Of a stretch of DNA of 36,678 nucleotides, positions 7,690-15,857 are shown in pieces. Position numbers and translations under genes: made by a program. Under the pieces are notes generated by a model. It was not told where the DNA came from. It searched no databases and worked only from the letters and a program-made list of their open reading frames with translations. Source of the stretch: Thermosediminibacter litoriperuensis (GTDB taxonomy: Bacteria > Bacillota > Thermosediminibacteria > Thermosediminibacterales > Thermosediminibacteraceae); contig NZ_VNHO01000021.1 in assembly GCF_008124715.1 (NCBI RefSeq), positions 1 through 36,678 on the forward strand, in the 5' to 3' direction. Position 1 is the first letter of the stretch, and the number at the start of each line of letters is the position of its first letter.

Positions 7690-8202
7690 ATGTGGAAATT
7701 TCTATTGCCGGACTTTTATGTAAAGGATATATTTCAAATAGATTTTGAGTATTTGAAACAAAAGAGCATAAAGGCCATATTGATCGACCTGGACAATACG
7801 CTTTTGCCCTGGAACTCATGTGAAATTGATGACCAGTTGATTGAGTGGATCCGGCGCGGAAGGGAGGAAGGTTTTAAGTTCTGTATTGTGTCGAATAATA
7901 GGGCTCACCGGATAAAGACCTGCTCCGAAAAGCTAGGGATACCTGCGGTAACCGGTGCGTTCAAGCCCGGCAAAAGAGTCTTTTTAAAAGGAATGGAGAT
8001 TACTGGCACATCGGTAAAAGAAACGGCTTTTGTAGGCGACCAGCTTTTTACCGACGTTCTTGGGGCCAAGCGCCTGGGAATGATGGTTATACTGGTAAGA
8101 CCTATAAGTGACAGAGAGTTCTTCTGGACAAAGATAATTCGCCTACTGGAGCGGAAATTAATCAATTTGATGGAAAGAAAAGGCCTTCTAAAAAAGTTTT
8201 AG
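7690..8202 (+). CDS. yqeG: YqeG family HAD-superfamily phosphatase
   Basis: This 170-residue HAD (subfamily IIIA) phosphatase carries the nucleophile motif DLDNT (residues 33-37), motif II in CIVSNN, and motif IV in FVGDQLFTDVLGA. The opening LLPDFYVKDIFQI is typical of YqeG proteins, which are related to phosphatidylglycerophosphatases; the substrate of the Firmicute branch is not certain. ATG 7690 is chosen because GGAGG lies 6 bases upstream; the longer frame begins at a weak site inside the promoter. In many Firmicutes yqeG lies in a shikimate or ribosome-assembly operon; here it follows sigK. The last codons form the 5' arm of the terminator. Its own extended -10 promoter suggests expression apart from sigK. 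Confidence 0.88.
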   Translation: MWKFLLPDFYVKDIFQIDFEYLKQKSIKAILIDLDNTLLPWNSCEIDDQLIEWIRRGREEGFKFCIVSNNRAHRIKTCSEKLGIPAVTGAFKPGKRVFLKGMEITGTSVKETAFVGDQLFTDVLGAKRLGMMVILVRPISDREFFWTKIIRLLERKLINLMERKGLLKKF

Positions 8203-8217
8203 AAGGCGCTTTTTTTG
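8183..8217 (+). terminator. Intrinsic terminator after yqeG
   Basis: GCCTTCTAAAA (8183-8193) pairs with TTTTAGAAGGC (8197-8207) and is followed by GCTTTTTTT. The stem overlaps the gene's last codons and stop. Confidence 0.9.
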
Positions 8218-8245
8218 TTAAATAATTGTCCTTACATGCAGGAAA

Positions 8246-8275
8246 TTGGAATAATTTGTTGAATATTATTATACA
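8246..8275 (+). promoter_or_regulatory. Candidate sigma-A promoter of the pilus operon
   Basis: TTGGAA (8246-8251) is followed after 17-18 bases by TTATAC/TATACA (8269-8275), giving a start near 8282, about 35 bases before pilB. No other credible promoter lies between the yqeG terminator and pilB. Confidence 0.5.
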
Positions 8276-8316
8276 GAAAATTTTTTCTTCAATTAAAGTA
8301 TGGCGATGATGAGGCT

Positions 8317-9975
8317 GTGGAAAAGAGATTGGGCGATATATTACTGGAACAAAATATCATAACGAAATCTCAGCTGGAAAAAGCGCTGGACGTACAGAGA
8401 AAAACCGGGAAACTGATCGGAGAAATCCTGGTGGATATGGGTATCGTCAAGGAAAAAATGCTTTTGGAAGCTCTGGAATATCAACTGGGAATCCCTCACG
8501 TGGATTTAAACGTGTATGATATCGATCCGCAGGTCGTTAAATTTTTACCCGAAAGCCTGGCCAGGAAGTACGGCGTTTTCCCGGTAAAACAAAAAGACGG
8601 CGTACTTATGGTAGCCTTTAGTAATCCGCTGGATGTTTTTGCTGTAAACGATGTAAGAGTAATAACAGGGATGGACATTCAGGTGGCTATAGCTTCAACA
8701 GGGCAAATAGAAAGGGCTATAGATATATATTACTCGGCAAAAGACTCTATAGAAGAGGTTTTGCGGGAAATAGGAAGTGAAGTCTATGAAAAACCGCTTT
8801 ATGAAACTTTTTACGATGAAGAGAGCGCCCCAATAATAAAGCTTGTAAATACCGTCCTATTCAGGGCGGTCAACGAAGGTGCGAGCGATATTCATATAGA
8901 ACCTCAGGATGACAGTATAAGGGTAAGATACCGCATTGACGGAGAGCTGTTCGAAGTTATAAAATGGCCCAAAAAACTTCTCGCTTCGGTAATTACGAGG
9001 ATTAAAATAATGGCTGGTATGGACATAGCTCAAAAAAGGGTCGCGCAAGACGGCCGCATCGAACTTGCTGTAAACGATTCGATTGTTGACATAAGGGTGT
9101 CAACAATGCCGACGATTCATGGAGAAAAGGTTGTTTTGAGAATTTTTAATCGCCACCGCATGCACCTCGAGTTAAAGCACCTGGGTTTTGACGAGCGGGA
9201 GCTTGCTTTGATTTCTAAAATGCTCAAATTTCCTTGCGGCATGATCCTGGTTACGGGACCCACTGGTAGCGGCAAAACAACCACTCTTTACTCAATGTTG
9301 AATTCCATTAATACATCGTCGAAAAACATTGTGACACTGGAAGATCCGGTAGAATATGTGTTGGACGGTATTAACCAGTTGCAGATAAATCCCAAGGCGG
9401 GAATTACTTTTGCCGCAGGTCTTCGCTCCGTTTTGAGGCAGGATCCGAACGTGATAATGGTAGGCGAGATAAGAGATAGAGAAACGGCGGAAATAGCCGT
9501 AAGGGCTGCGCTTACGGGCCACCTGGTCTTTTCAACATTGCATACTGGTGATGCGGTGGGATCCATCACAAGATTGCTGGATATGGGCATAGACCCCTAT
9601 CTTGTGGCTTCCAGCCTAGTAGGTGTAGTATCCCAGAGACTGGTCAGGAAAATATGCCCGTATTGTAAAGAAGAGTACCCGCCGGAAGATAGAGACCTTA
9701 TAGCTCTAGGCATTCAAAGCCCGACGAGACTTTATCGAGGGAGAGGCTGCAATTTTTGCAACAAATCGGGGTTTAGAGGGCGCACTGTTGTGGCCGAAAT
9801 ACTTCTCATATCCCAGGAACACCGGGAACTAATTATCAAGGGAGCCACTGCCGAACAACTATTCAAGGTTTCTTCGAGGTTGGGTTTTAAGAATATGAAG
9901 GAAAGCGCTGTAAAACTTGTCATAAAGGGTATAACTACCCCTCACGAAATAATTAAGGTTATATTTTCCGATTAA
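8317..9975 (+). CDS. pilB: Type IV pilus/type II secretion assembly ATPase (PilB/GspE)
   Basis: This cytoplasmic hexameric ATPase powers pilin polymerisation. The N-terminal MshEN-type domain (about residues 1-150) precedes the GspE core. Walker A is GPTGSGKTTT (about residue 314); the Asp box and Walker B lie in VGEIRDRETAE, and the His box in STLHTGD. A tetracysteine zinc site (CPYC and CNFC, about residues 447-486) is present, as in assembly ATPases and unlike retraction PilT. The GTG start has GATGAGG upstream. It leads a cluster of pilC, pilins, prepilin peptidase and pilMNO, so the product is probably a pilus or a DNA-uptake pseudopilus; the comFB-type gene in the operon fits the latter. 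No pilT is present in the window. Confidence 0.95.
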   Translation: MEKRLGDILLEQNIITKSQLEKALDVQRKTGKLIGEILVDMGIVKEKMLLEALEYQLGIPHVDLNVYDIDPQVVKFLPESLARKYGVFPVKQKDGVLMVAFSNPLDVFAVNDVRVITGMDIQVAIASTGQIERAIDIYYSAKDSIEEVLREIGSEVYEKPLYETFYDEESAPIIKLVNTVLFRAVNEGASDIHIEPQDDSIRVRYRIDGELFEVIKWPKKLLASVITRIKIMAGMDIAQKRVAQDGRIELAVNDSIVDIRVSTMPTIHGEKVVLRIFNRHRMHLELKHLGFDERELALISKMLKFPCGMILVTGPTGSGKTTTLYSMLNSINTSSKNIVTLEDPVEYVLDGINQLQINPKAGITFAAGLRSVLRQDPNVIMVGEIRDRETAEIAVRAALTGHLVFSTLHTGDAVGSITRLLDMGIDPYLVASSLVGVVSQRLVRKICPYCKEEYPPEDRDLIALGIQSPTRLYRGRGCNFCNKSGFRGRTVVAEILLISQEHRELIIKGATAEQLFKVSSRLGFKNMKESAVKLVIKGITTPHEIIKVIFSD

Positions 9976-9994
9976 AAAGAGGTGCCTGCTTAAA

Positions 9995-11200
9995 TTGGCT
10001 GTTTTTTATTACCGCGGTATAAATTTTGCCGGAGAAGTAATACAGGGAATTCACGAAGCTCAAAATGCAAAAGATGTGGCCGACTTGTTGAAAAATAAGG
10101 GATTTTTCCCTGTGACCATCAGGAAAGACCCGCTTTACACTTTATTTTTTCTTTACAGAGATTTTATACTCAAAAAGGGATATAGGGAATTGGCGGTTTT
10201 TTGCCGTCAACTGGCTGGTATGGTAGAAGTCGGTATGCCTGTGGTAGAATGTCTTTCAGTGCTGTGCCAGCAGAACTCCCATGCGGGATTAACAAGAGCT
10301 TTGCGCAGGGTGATCAGGGATTTAAAGCGAGGTTTTACGCTGTCGGAAGCCTTCAGAAATCAACCGGGGATCTTCCCGGAAATTTTAATCTATACGGTTG
10401 AAACAGGAGAAATAGCAGGTTGTCTGGAAGACATCCTGAAAAAGCTGGCCGTGCATTTTGAAACCATGGCAAAATACCGGGAAAGACTGAAAACCTCAAT
10501 GACTTACCCGGCGATTCTTGGTGTGGTGGCCCTGGCTGTCTTTTATTTCACTGCGAATAATATATTGCCCGTATATTCTCATATGTTCGAGCAATCGGGT
10601 ATATATCTCCCTGTCATAACGAGAATCTTTATGGCTGTCAGTACTAACATAGGGCGATATGTGCTTTATTCGTTACCCGCGTTTTTCCTTCTCTTATTGG
10701 GTCATTATAAGCTTAAACGGGACCCCGAGAAGGCCTATGCAATCGATAAGTTCCGGCTTTCGATGCCTGTTTTAGGACCTTTACAGAAAAAGAGCACTTC
10801 GGCTATGCTCTGCAGGGTTCTGGCTATCCTTATTTCCAGCGGTATACCCCTGGTAAAGGCCATTGAAGTAGCTGAGAATACTCAGAACAACCAGGTTTTT
10901 AAAAGGGATTTGCAGAGAGCCCGGGAAAACCTCAGGATGGGGAAAAACCTGGCGGATTCTCTCCGGGGTTCCAGCTTTCCGCCCTTGATGTTGAGAATGC
11001 TGCAGGTCGGCATAGAATCGGGGAAGCTGGAAGAAATGTTGTTTAAAACCGCCGATTTTTATGATAACGAAGTAGAAATCTTGCAAATCAGGTTTTTGTC
11101 ATTGGCAGAGCCGGTTGCACTGACTTTGATGTCTCTGATTATCGGGTTTTCAGTGATTTCGATAGTTCTCCCTATGTTCAACATGTATAGTTTATTCTAG
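9995..11200 (+). CDS. pilC: Type IV pilus inner-membrane platform protein (PilC/GspF)
   Basis: This polytopic membrane protein is the platform on which PilB assembles pilin subunits. It contains two repeated T2SF/GspF domains (about residues 65-185 and 265-390), each followed by membrane segments. The first has the ELAVFCRQLAGMVEVGMPV segment and the second the matching SAMLCRVLAILISSGIPL. The 401-residue length is normal. The start is TTG with AAGAGGTG 9-10 bases upstream. It lies 19 bases after pilB and just before the main pilin gene, the standard order. Confidence 0.94.
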   Translation: MAVFYYRGINFAGEVIQGIHEAQNAKDVADLLKNKGFFPVTIRKDPLYTLFFLYRDFILKKGYRELAVFCRQLAGMVEVGMPVVECLSVLCQQNSHAGLTRALRRVIRDLKRGFTLSEAFRNQPGIFPEILIYTVETGEIAGCLEDILKKLAVHFETMAKYRERLKTSMTYPAILGVVALAVFYFTANNILPVYSHMFEQSGIYLPVITRIFMAVSTNIGRYVLYSLPAFFLLLLGHYKLKRDPEKAYAIDKFRLSMPVLGPLQKKSTSAMLCRVLAILISSGIPLVKAIEVAENTQNNQVFKRDLQRARENLRMGKNLADSLRGSSFPPLMLRMLQVGIESGKLEEMLFKTADFYDNEVEILQIRFLSLAEPVALTLMSLIIGFSVISIVLPMFNMYSLF

Positions 11201-11219
11201 ACGGCAGGAGGTGGTTGAA

Positions 11220-11555
11220 ATGATTGTTGAAGAAAGAGGATTTACTTTGCTGGAGTTGCTGATCGTCGTTGCAATAATCACATTAATAGGGACAATTGCG
11301 ATTCCCAGCGTGTCCGAGTTGCTGAAAGATTCTAAAACAAAAATAGGCGAAGCCAATGCGGCTATACTGAAAAATGCCCTTGAAATGTATTATACCGACA
11401 AAGGCAATTACCCTACAGATGCGGACAAATTGAAAGAAGCCCTTGTACCGAAGTATCTGGACGGAAAAAGCTGGGAGAAGATGACCGAGCAATTTACCAT
11501 TAATTATTCTTATGATGGAGAAAAATATGATTTAACCGTCACTCCAAAAAATTAA
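11220..11555 (+). CDS. Type IV prepilin (probable major pilin)
   Basis: This small pilin of about 111 residues has the short basic leader and class III cleavage site ERG/FTLLELLIVVA; Glu lies at mature position 5, as needed for assembly. The hydrophobic N-terminal helix is followed by a globular part with KNALEMYYTDKGNYPTDA, resembling GspG-type major pseudopilins. The ATG at 11220 is chosen because AGGAGG lies 8 bases upstream; the in-frame GTG at 11211 overlaps that site. It is followed at once by the prepilin peptidase gene. Being next to pilC and smaller than classic PilA proteins, it may form a short pseudopilus rather than a long fibre. Confidence 0.92.
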   Translation: MIVEERGFTLLELLIVVAIITLIGTIAIPSVSELLKDSKTKIGEANAAILKNALEMYYTDKGNYPTDADKLKEALVPKYLDGKSWEKMTEQFTINYSYDGEKYDLTVTPKN

Positions 11556-11573
11556 GCCTGTGGAGGGTCCTGT

Positions 11574-12206
11574 GTGTTGCCGGCCATTTTATCAGGTGCT
11601 GCCGCGGGAATTCTTCTGAACGCTTTTATAAATATTCTAACACCGGTCGAAAGAAAAAGAGAATTTACATTTTTATACAGGTATCCCGCGGTTATTTTAG
11701 TGACCACAGCTTCTTTTGCAGTATGCAACTTTAAGTACGGCTATTCCCATAATTTCTATGCATATTCCGCGATGGCTTGTTTTGCCGCGGCCGCTTCCTT
11801 TATAGATCTTCAACACGGCATAATCCCCGACGCACTGAATTTCGTCGGTTTTATAGCCGGTATCGGATTTGGGATATTGAAAAGAAATCCTTCGGATTCC
11901 ATCTTGGGAGCAGTTCTGGGACTTCTGGTAATGGCAACCATTTACTTCATATCCCGGGGAGGAATGGGGGCCGGTGACGTGAAATTTACGGCGGTTCTTG
12001 GACTCTTTCTGGGATTCCCACTAATAATTCCTGCGCTTATTTTTTCTTTTATTACTGGCGCCCTCATCGGTGCCGGCTTGGTAATAGGCGGGAGGAAGAG
12101 TATGAAGGATACCATGCCTTTCGGCCCTTTTCTCGGGGCGGGAACATTGATATCGGCGGTCTGGGGAAACGATTTGATTTATTTTTATTTGTCGCTTTTT
12201 ATTTGA
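11574..12206 (+). CDS. pilD: Prepilin peptidase, A24 family (short form)
   Basis: This membrane aspartyl peptidase cleaves the leader from prepilins. About seven membrane segments are visible. The two catalytic aspartates lie in DLQHGIIPD and GMGAGDVK, matching the A24 family. At 210 residues it lacks the cytoplasmic loop with two CxxC pairs found in bifunctional PilD enzymes; the N-terminal part (AAAGILLNAF, then basic residues) is reduced. Only the peptidase activity, not N-methylation, can therefore be predicted with confidence. GTG 11574 has TGGAGGG 7 bases upstream. The gene sits between the major pilin and three minor pilin genes, its likely substrates. Confidence 0.93.
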   Translation: MLPAILSGAAAGILLNAFINILTPVERKREFTFLYRYPAVILVTTASFAVCNFKYGYSHNFYAYSAMACFAAAASFIDLQHGIIPDALNFVGFIAGIGFGILKRNPSDSILGAVLGLLVMATIYFISRGGMGAGDVKFTAVLGLFLGFPLIIPALIFSFITGALIGAGLVIGGRKSMKDTMPFGPFLGAGTLISAVWGNDLIYFYLSLFI

Positions 12207-12216
12207 GGTGCATTTC

Positions 12217-12666
12217 ATGAGGGGTACAGTATACCGGCGAGGTTTCACTCTAATCGAGACGATAGCGGTAACCGCAATCCTTGGCATCCTGTGTTTGATA
12301 ACGGTCCCCAGCATCAGGACTGTAATGGACAACTTCAAATTGCAGGTTGCCGCACAAAAGCTGGTGCAAGATATGCGAGCCGTGCAGCAGCAGGCCATGG
12401 CCGAAGGCGAAAGTTACAAAATCCTATTTGACATGCACCGGTGCGATAATTATCAGATACTGCACGGTTACCGTGCGTCAAGAGTATATCTGCCTGAGGG
12501 AATTTCACTTTCGTGGACGAATTTCTCCAAAAATACCCTAATATTTACCCCTTCGGGGGCCCCGGAACAGGGAGGTACTGTTGCGATTAAAGGGGCGAAG
12601 GGCAGGCTTTACGTAGTTGTGACCGTTGCAACAGGGCGGGTGAGAATAAGTGAAACAGCTCCGTAA
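12217..12666 (+). CDS. Minor pilin/pseudopilin (GspH/FimT-like)
   Basis: This predicted prepilin of 149 residues has the cleavage site RRG/FTLIETIAVTAILG and Glu at mature position 5. A hydrophobic helix is followed by a GspH-like domain, with VAAQKLVQDMRAVQQQAM after the helix and an end rich in beta strands. Such minor pilins prime pilus assembly or sit at the tip. ATG 12217 is chosen because GAGGTG lies 6 bases upstream. It overlaps the next gene by 17 bases, indicating translational coupling. Confidence 0.88.
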   Translation: MRGTVYRRGFTLIETIAVTAILGILCLITVPSIRTVMDNFKLQVAAQKLVQDMRAVQQQAMAEGESYKILFDMHRCDNYQILHGYRASRVYLPEGISLSWTNFSKNTLIFTPSGAPEQGGTVAIKGAKGRLYVVVTVATGRVRISETAP

Positions 12667-13027
12667 CCGTAAAAACGGTTCTCGAGGTTTTACTTTAATC
12701 GAAATAGCCGTCGCTGTTGCGATTATCGGATTAGTTTCTATTTCTTTCGCTGGTCTTTTCGTCCGCAGCCTCCAGACCAGCCGGCTGAGCGGAGAGATCA
12801 CAACGGCCACCATGCTGGCTCAGGAAAAAATAGAGGAATTAAAAAGCAATCCTTTTGATGGTCTTTATAAAAATGATTTCTGGGATGAACGTATAGAATT
12901 AAATGGCATGGAATTTACCAGGCGTACGGCTCTCGAGATCCTGGATGAAAACCTGGTAAAGATTACTGTGGAGGTAAAGGGAGAAGGCGATGCCGTCGAA
13001 ATCGTCACGCTTCGGGGGAAAATTTAA
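12650..13027 (+). CDS. Minor pilin (PilV/GspI-like)
   Basis: This 125-residue prepilin has the site SRG/FTLIEIAVAVAIIG and Glu at mature position 5. The segment AQEKIEELKSNPFD after the helix is typical of PilV/GspI-type minor pilins. GTG 12650 follows GGGCGGGTGAGA inside the upstream gene, and the 3' end overlaps the next gene by 38 bases. It probably joins the neighbouring minor pilins in a tip or initiation complex. Confidence 0.87.
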   Translation: MKQLRNRKNGSRGFTLIEIAVAVAIIGLVSISFAGLFVRSLQTSRLSGEITTATMLAQEKIEELKSNPFDGLYKNDFWDERIELNGMEFTRRTALEILDENLVKITVEVKGEGDAVEIVTLRGKI

Positions 13028-13469
13028 AACAATACAGGGGCTGACCCTTATTGAGCTGGTTTTATCTATAGCTCTGCTGTCAGTATTACTGGCAGCGGCT
13101 TTTGGACTCTGCAACTCCGGGATAAAGGTGTACAAGCGTTGCCTGGAAGAGCTCTCGAACATGCAAAATGCCCGATATGCTGTCAATAAGCTCTCGACGT
13201 CAATAAGGCAGGCAAGGGAAGTCAGATTGATATCTGATAAGAAAATAGAAATTAAGGCGCCGGACGGGTCAAGGGTTTATTATTATCTAGAATACGGGAT
13301 CCTTTACAGGGAAAAATACGGCGGGAAAAATCCGGTGGCTGAACTCCAATCCCTTGAATTTTTCCGCCCCGCAGGTTCCAATTTTATTAAGATCACGGTC
13401 AAAGCGGGGAAAGAGGAATATTTTATTCTAGAAACAGCGGCTACTCCCTATGGTTATTGTCTTGATTGA
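12990..13469 (+). CDS. Minor pilin (PilW/GspJ/ComGF-like)
   Basis: This 159-residue prepilin has the cleavage site IQG/LTLIELVLSIALL and Glu at mature position 5. A GspJ/PilW-like region follows, with NARYAVNKLSTSIRQAREV and a beta-rich C-terminus. The start ATG has GGGAGAAGG close upstream and lies 38 bases inside the preceding gene. Leu replaces the usual Phe at mature position 1, which is tolerated by prepilin peptidases. It is the third minor pilin of the GspH-I-J-like set. Confidence 0.85.
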   Translation: MPSKSSRFGGKFKTIQGLTLIELVLSIALLSVLLAAAFGLCNSGIKVYKRCLEELSNMQNARYAVNKLSTSIRQAREVRLISDKKIEIKAPDGSRVYYYLEYGILYREKYGGKNPVAELQSLEFFRPAGSNFIKITVKAGKEEYFILETAATPYGYCLD

Positions 13470-13497
13470 TTAAACCTTAACATGCGGAGGTGTCTTT

Positions 13498-13770
13498 GTG
13501 GAAAAAAAGTTTAATTTAAAAAACTATATGGAAGATGTGGTGTTCTCTTTTCTAGACGAACTAATAAAAGGAAAACAGGTTTGCACATGCGAGCGCTGCA
13601 GGTACGATATTGCCGCCATAGCCTTAAACCATCTGCCGGCCAAGTACGTAGTGACCGAACAAGGGGAAGTTTTTGCTAAAACGCAACTTCTGAGTCAGCA
13701 GTTCAAGACAGACGCGGTAGTGGAACTTTTAAAGGCTATCGACATCGTTTGCAAAAATCCCCATCACTGA
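13498..13770 (+). CDS. ComFB family late-competence protein
   Basis: This small 90-residue protein matches the ComFB family: an N-terminal helix (NYMEDVVFSFLDEL), a CTCERCRYDIAAIALNHLPAKYV core with three cysteines that could bind zinc, and a helical tail. ComFB is encoded in the comF operon of B. subtilis; ComFB-like domains are linked to motility or c-di-nucleotide binding in other bacteria, but its role here is not known. It lies between the minor pilins and pilM, suggesting a control or uptake function tied to the pilus. The GTG start has GGAGGTG upstream. Confidence 0.85.
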   Translation: MEKKFNLKNYMEDVVFSFLDELIKGKQVCTCERCRYDIAAIALNHLPAKYVVTEQGEVFAKTQLLSQQFKTDAVVELLKAIDIVCKNPHH

Positions 13771-13784
13771 TATCGGGTGACAGT

Positions 13785-14789
13785 ATGTTTTTTACTTCGA
13801 GTTTTACAGGTTTGGATATAGGAAACCACAGCATAAAAGTGGTTCATCTGAATAAATGCCGCGGGAAGGTAAAGGTAAAGTTTTTTTTGTCAATCCCAAA
13901 CCCTTTAAACGGCAAGAGCGGTACGAAAGACGAAAGGCGAGAACTCCTGACGCAGTCACTGGCACCGGTAAGAGGGCATTTAAAAAATCGAAAAGTAATC
14001 GTGGGAATTCCGAGCGACAGGGTTCTTTTCCGCAACCTTCATTTTCCCCGGATGCGGCCTTCCGAACTGAAAGAGGCAGTATTCTGGGAAACCAGGGAAC
14101 TTGCCGGACAGTTAAACGGAGATTATATTTTAGATTTCGAAGTGATGGAAGAAAACAGGGACGATTGCCGGGTGTTTGTAGCCGCCGCTTTAAAAGAACA
14201 TGTAATGGACTACTTTTATCCTGTAGAAAAGGCCGGATTGTCGCCGGAGGTCCTTGATGTTTATCCCCTGGCTATTTCCCGCGCTGTCGGTCCCTGTCTT
14301 GAACGAAGTAATTTAGCAGTTGTAAATATAGGGGCGGAACGGACTGACGTTACCGTCCTGGAAGGAGGTCGGGTCTTTTTCAACAGCTGCATCTCTTTTG
14401 GAAGTGAGTACATGACCAAGCTAATAGCCCAGACTTTTTCCGTAGACAAAAACACTGCAGAATCTATAAAAATTGATCCGGGAAATCTTCGATCCCGGAT
14501 CAGAGAGTGCCTTTACCCTGCAGTACAGCAGCTGGCGCTTCAGGTATCAAGATACTTAAAATTCTATACAGTTCAGAGAAAAGGCCAGCGGGTCGAGGCC
14601 ATTGTCCTGGCCGGCGGGGGAGGCAAGCTGTGGTGCTTGCGGGAGGTCTTTGGCCATGAGATGAACGTGGAGATGCTTACGGCTGAAGAACTTGATTTTC
14701 CTCAAATCACGGTGGAGGAAAAAAACGGCGAAAGGTTTGATAAGATGGAATTTTTATGTGCGCTGGGATTCGCATTGAGGGGAGAATAA
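13785..14789 (+). CDS. pilM: Type IV pilus assembly protein PilM
   Basis: PilM is a cytoplasmic actin/FtsA-like ATP-binding protein that binds the N-terminus of PilN. The phosphate-1 loop is visible in TGLDIGNHSIKVV near the start, and a further nucleotide-site strand in AVVNIGAERTDVTVL (about residues 178-192); AIVLAGGGGKL is the adenosine motif. ATG 13785 is chosen because the family begins near FTGLDIG and CGGGTGA lies upstream; the longer frame from 13749 overlaps comFB. The 334-residue length is normal. The stop overlaps the pilN start by one base (TAATG). Confidence 0.93.
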   Translation: MFFTSSFTGLDIGNHSIKVVHLNKCRGKVKVKFFLSIPNPLNGKSGTKDERRELLTQSLAPVRGHLKNRKVIVGIPSDRVLFRNLHFPRMRPSELKEAVFWETRELAGQLNGDYILDFEVMEENRDDCRVFVAAALKEHVMDYFYPVEKAGLSPEVLDVYPLAISRAVGPCLERSNLAVVNIGAERTDVTVLEGGRVFFNSCISFGSEYMTKLIAQTFSVDKNTAESIKIDPGNLRSRIRECLYPAVQQLALQVSRYLKFYTVQRKGQRVEAIVLAGGGGKLWCLREVFGHEMNVEMLTAEELDFPQITVEEKNGERFDKMEFLCALGFALRGE

Positions 14790-15340
14790 TGCATAAGCTG
14801 AACTTAATACCCGAAGAGTTCTTCAATGAGAGGAGAAAGAAGCGACAGAGGTTCTTTTATGCCTTCCTCGCATTTTTGACTGCTATTCTTTTGCTGCTGG
14901 TTTTCACACGCATTTACGGTGAAATGTCGGAGTTACACGAGGAGCTGCAGGAAGTGGACATGCAGCTGAATTTTTATCGCTCGGCGGTCGACCCCGGGCA
15001 TGATTTGGAGAGACTGTACAGCGACCTTCAAGAAAGAAGACGGATTACTAATAATCTGATAACGCGCAGGTCAACCTGGTCTTCATACATTCAGAAAATA
15101 ACCAATTCCTTGCCGGACAAAATACTTCTCTTGTCTATAAATATCGGCGATGGTGGTAACGGGGTGATAAGAGGAACCTCGCCTGATAATTTATCTGTCG
15201 CCTATATGATAGAAAATTTACGGCGAATAGATGGCATCGGCGGAGTTAAACTCGGTTTTATACAACTGGAAACCGAAAAAGATCTTTTCACTTTTGAAAT
15301 TTATTTTCAGGTCCAGGGGAATGATGCTCTTGAAAATTAG
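14789..15340 (+). CDS. pilN: Type IV pilus assembly protein PilN
   Basis: PilN is a bitopic membrane protein that links PilM with PilO. It begins with the family hallmark KLNLIPEE, the PilM-binding tail, then a basic region, one membrane helix (about residues 23-45) and a coiled-coil and ferredoxin-like external domain. ATG 14789 overlaps the pilM stop, and GAGGGGAG lies upstream. The 183-residue length is typical. Its end overlaps pilO by about 20 bases. Confidence 0.9.
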   Translation: MHKLNLIPEEFFNERRKKRQRFFYAFLAFLTAILLLLVFTRIYGEMSELHEELQEVDMQLNFYRSAVDPGHDLERLYSDLQERRRITNNLITRRSTWSSYIQKITNSLPDKILLLSINIGDGGNGVIRGTSPDNLSVAYMIENLRRIDGIGGVKLGFIQLETEKDLFTFEIYFQVQGNDALEN

Positions 15341-15857
15341 TTTAACCCAAAGAGAAAAGGCTTTGCTGCTTTTATTTTTTGTCGCTACCGCCTTTTACTG
15401 GTTTTTCAAGACCGGATATCACCAAATTGAGGACTACTTTCTGAAGAAAACTGAGTTAGAACAAAAAAGAATCAGTCTTTCTTTGTTGCAGGGGATCCAC
15501 GATAAAAAAAGCGGGATTGAAGCCGCCGCAGAGTTAGAGTTAAAAAAGCTTCCCGACGATGACAGAATAGCGGATTACATAATTGATATCGGGGGCCGGG
15601 CGGCGGCCGAGGGGGTCAGGCTGGTGCTTATAAAGGCGGGAGAGGTATCGGAAGATGAGGTGAAGATTTTACCCGTTGAAATCACGGTGGAAGGCGACAA
15701 AGAATCCTTAATAAAGTTTTTAAAACACATAGAAAATTATGAAAGGATTTGTCAAATAGAAAAAATTAATATGGATTATATGGAAAGACTCGGTTTATGG
15801 AAACTGACTGTGACAGTGGATCTCTTTTATTTTCCTATGCGGGAGGGCGTCCGGTGA
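15321..15857 (+). CDS. pilO: Type IV pilus assembly protein PilO-like
   Basis: This bitopic membrane protein of about 178 residues has a helix LLLLFFVATAFYWFF (about residues 14-30), a coiled coil and a C-terminal domain resembling PilO (LPVEITVEGDKESLIKFLKH). It pairs with PilN in the alignment complex. ATG 15321 and ATG 15324 are adjacent; CAGGGGA lies just upstream and fits the second slightly better. No pilP or pilQ follows, as expected in a cell without an outer membrane. The stop overlaps the aroK start (GTGA). Confidence 0.87.
   Translation: MMLLKISLTQREKALLLLFFVATAFYWFFKTGYHQIEDYFLKKTELEQKRISLSLLQGIHDKKSGIEAAAELELKKLPDDDRIADYIIDIGGRAAAEGVRLVLIKAGEVSEDEVKILPVEITVEGDKESLIKFLKHIENYERICQIEKINMDYMERLGLWKLTVTVDLFYFPMREGVR

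Noticed and set aside
12021..12398. Minus-strand ORF across the pilD and pseudopilin genes
   Set aside because: It is antisense to two well-supported pilus genes, with no domain features.
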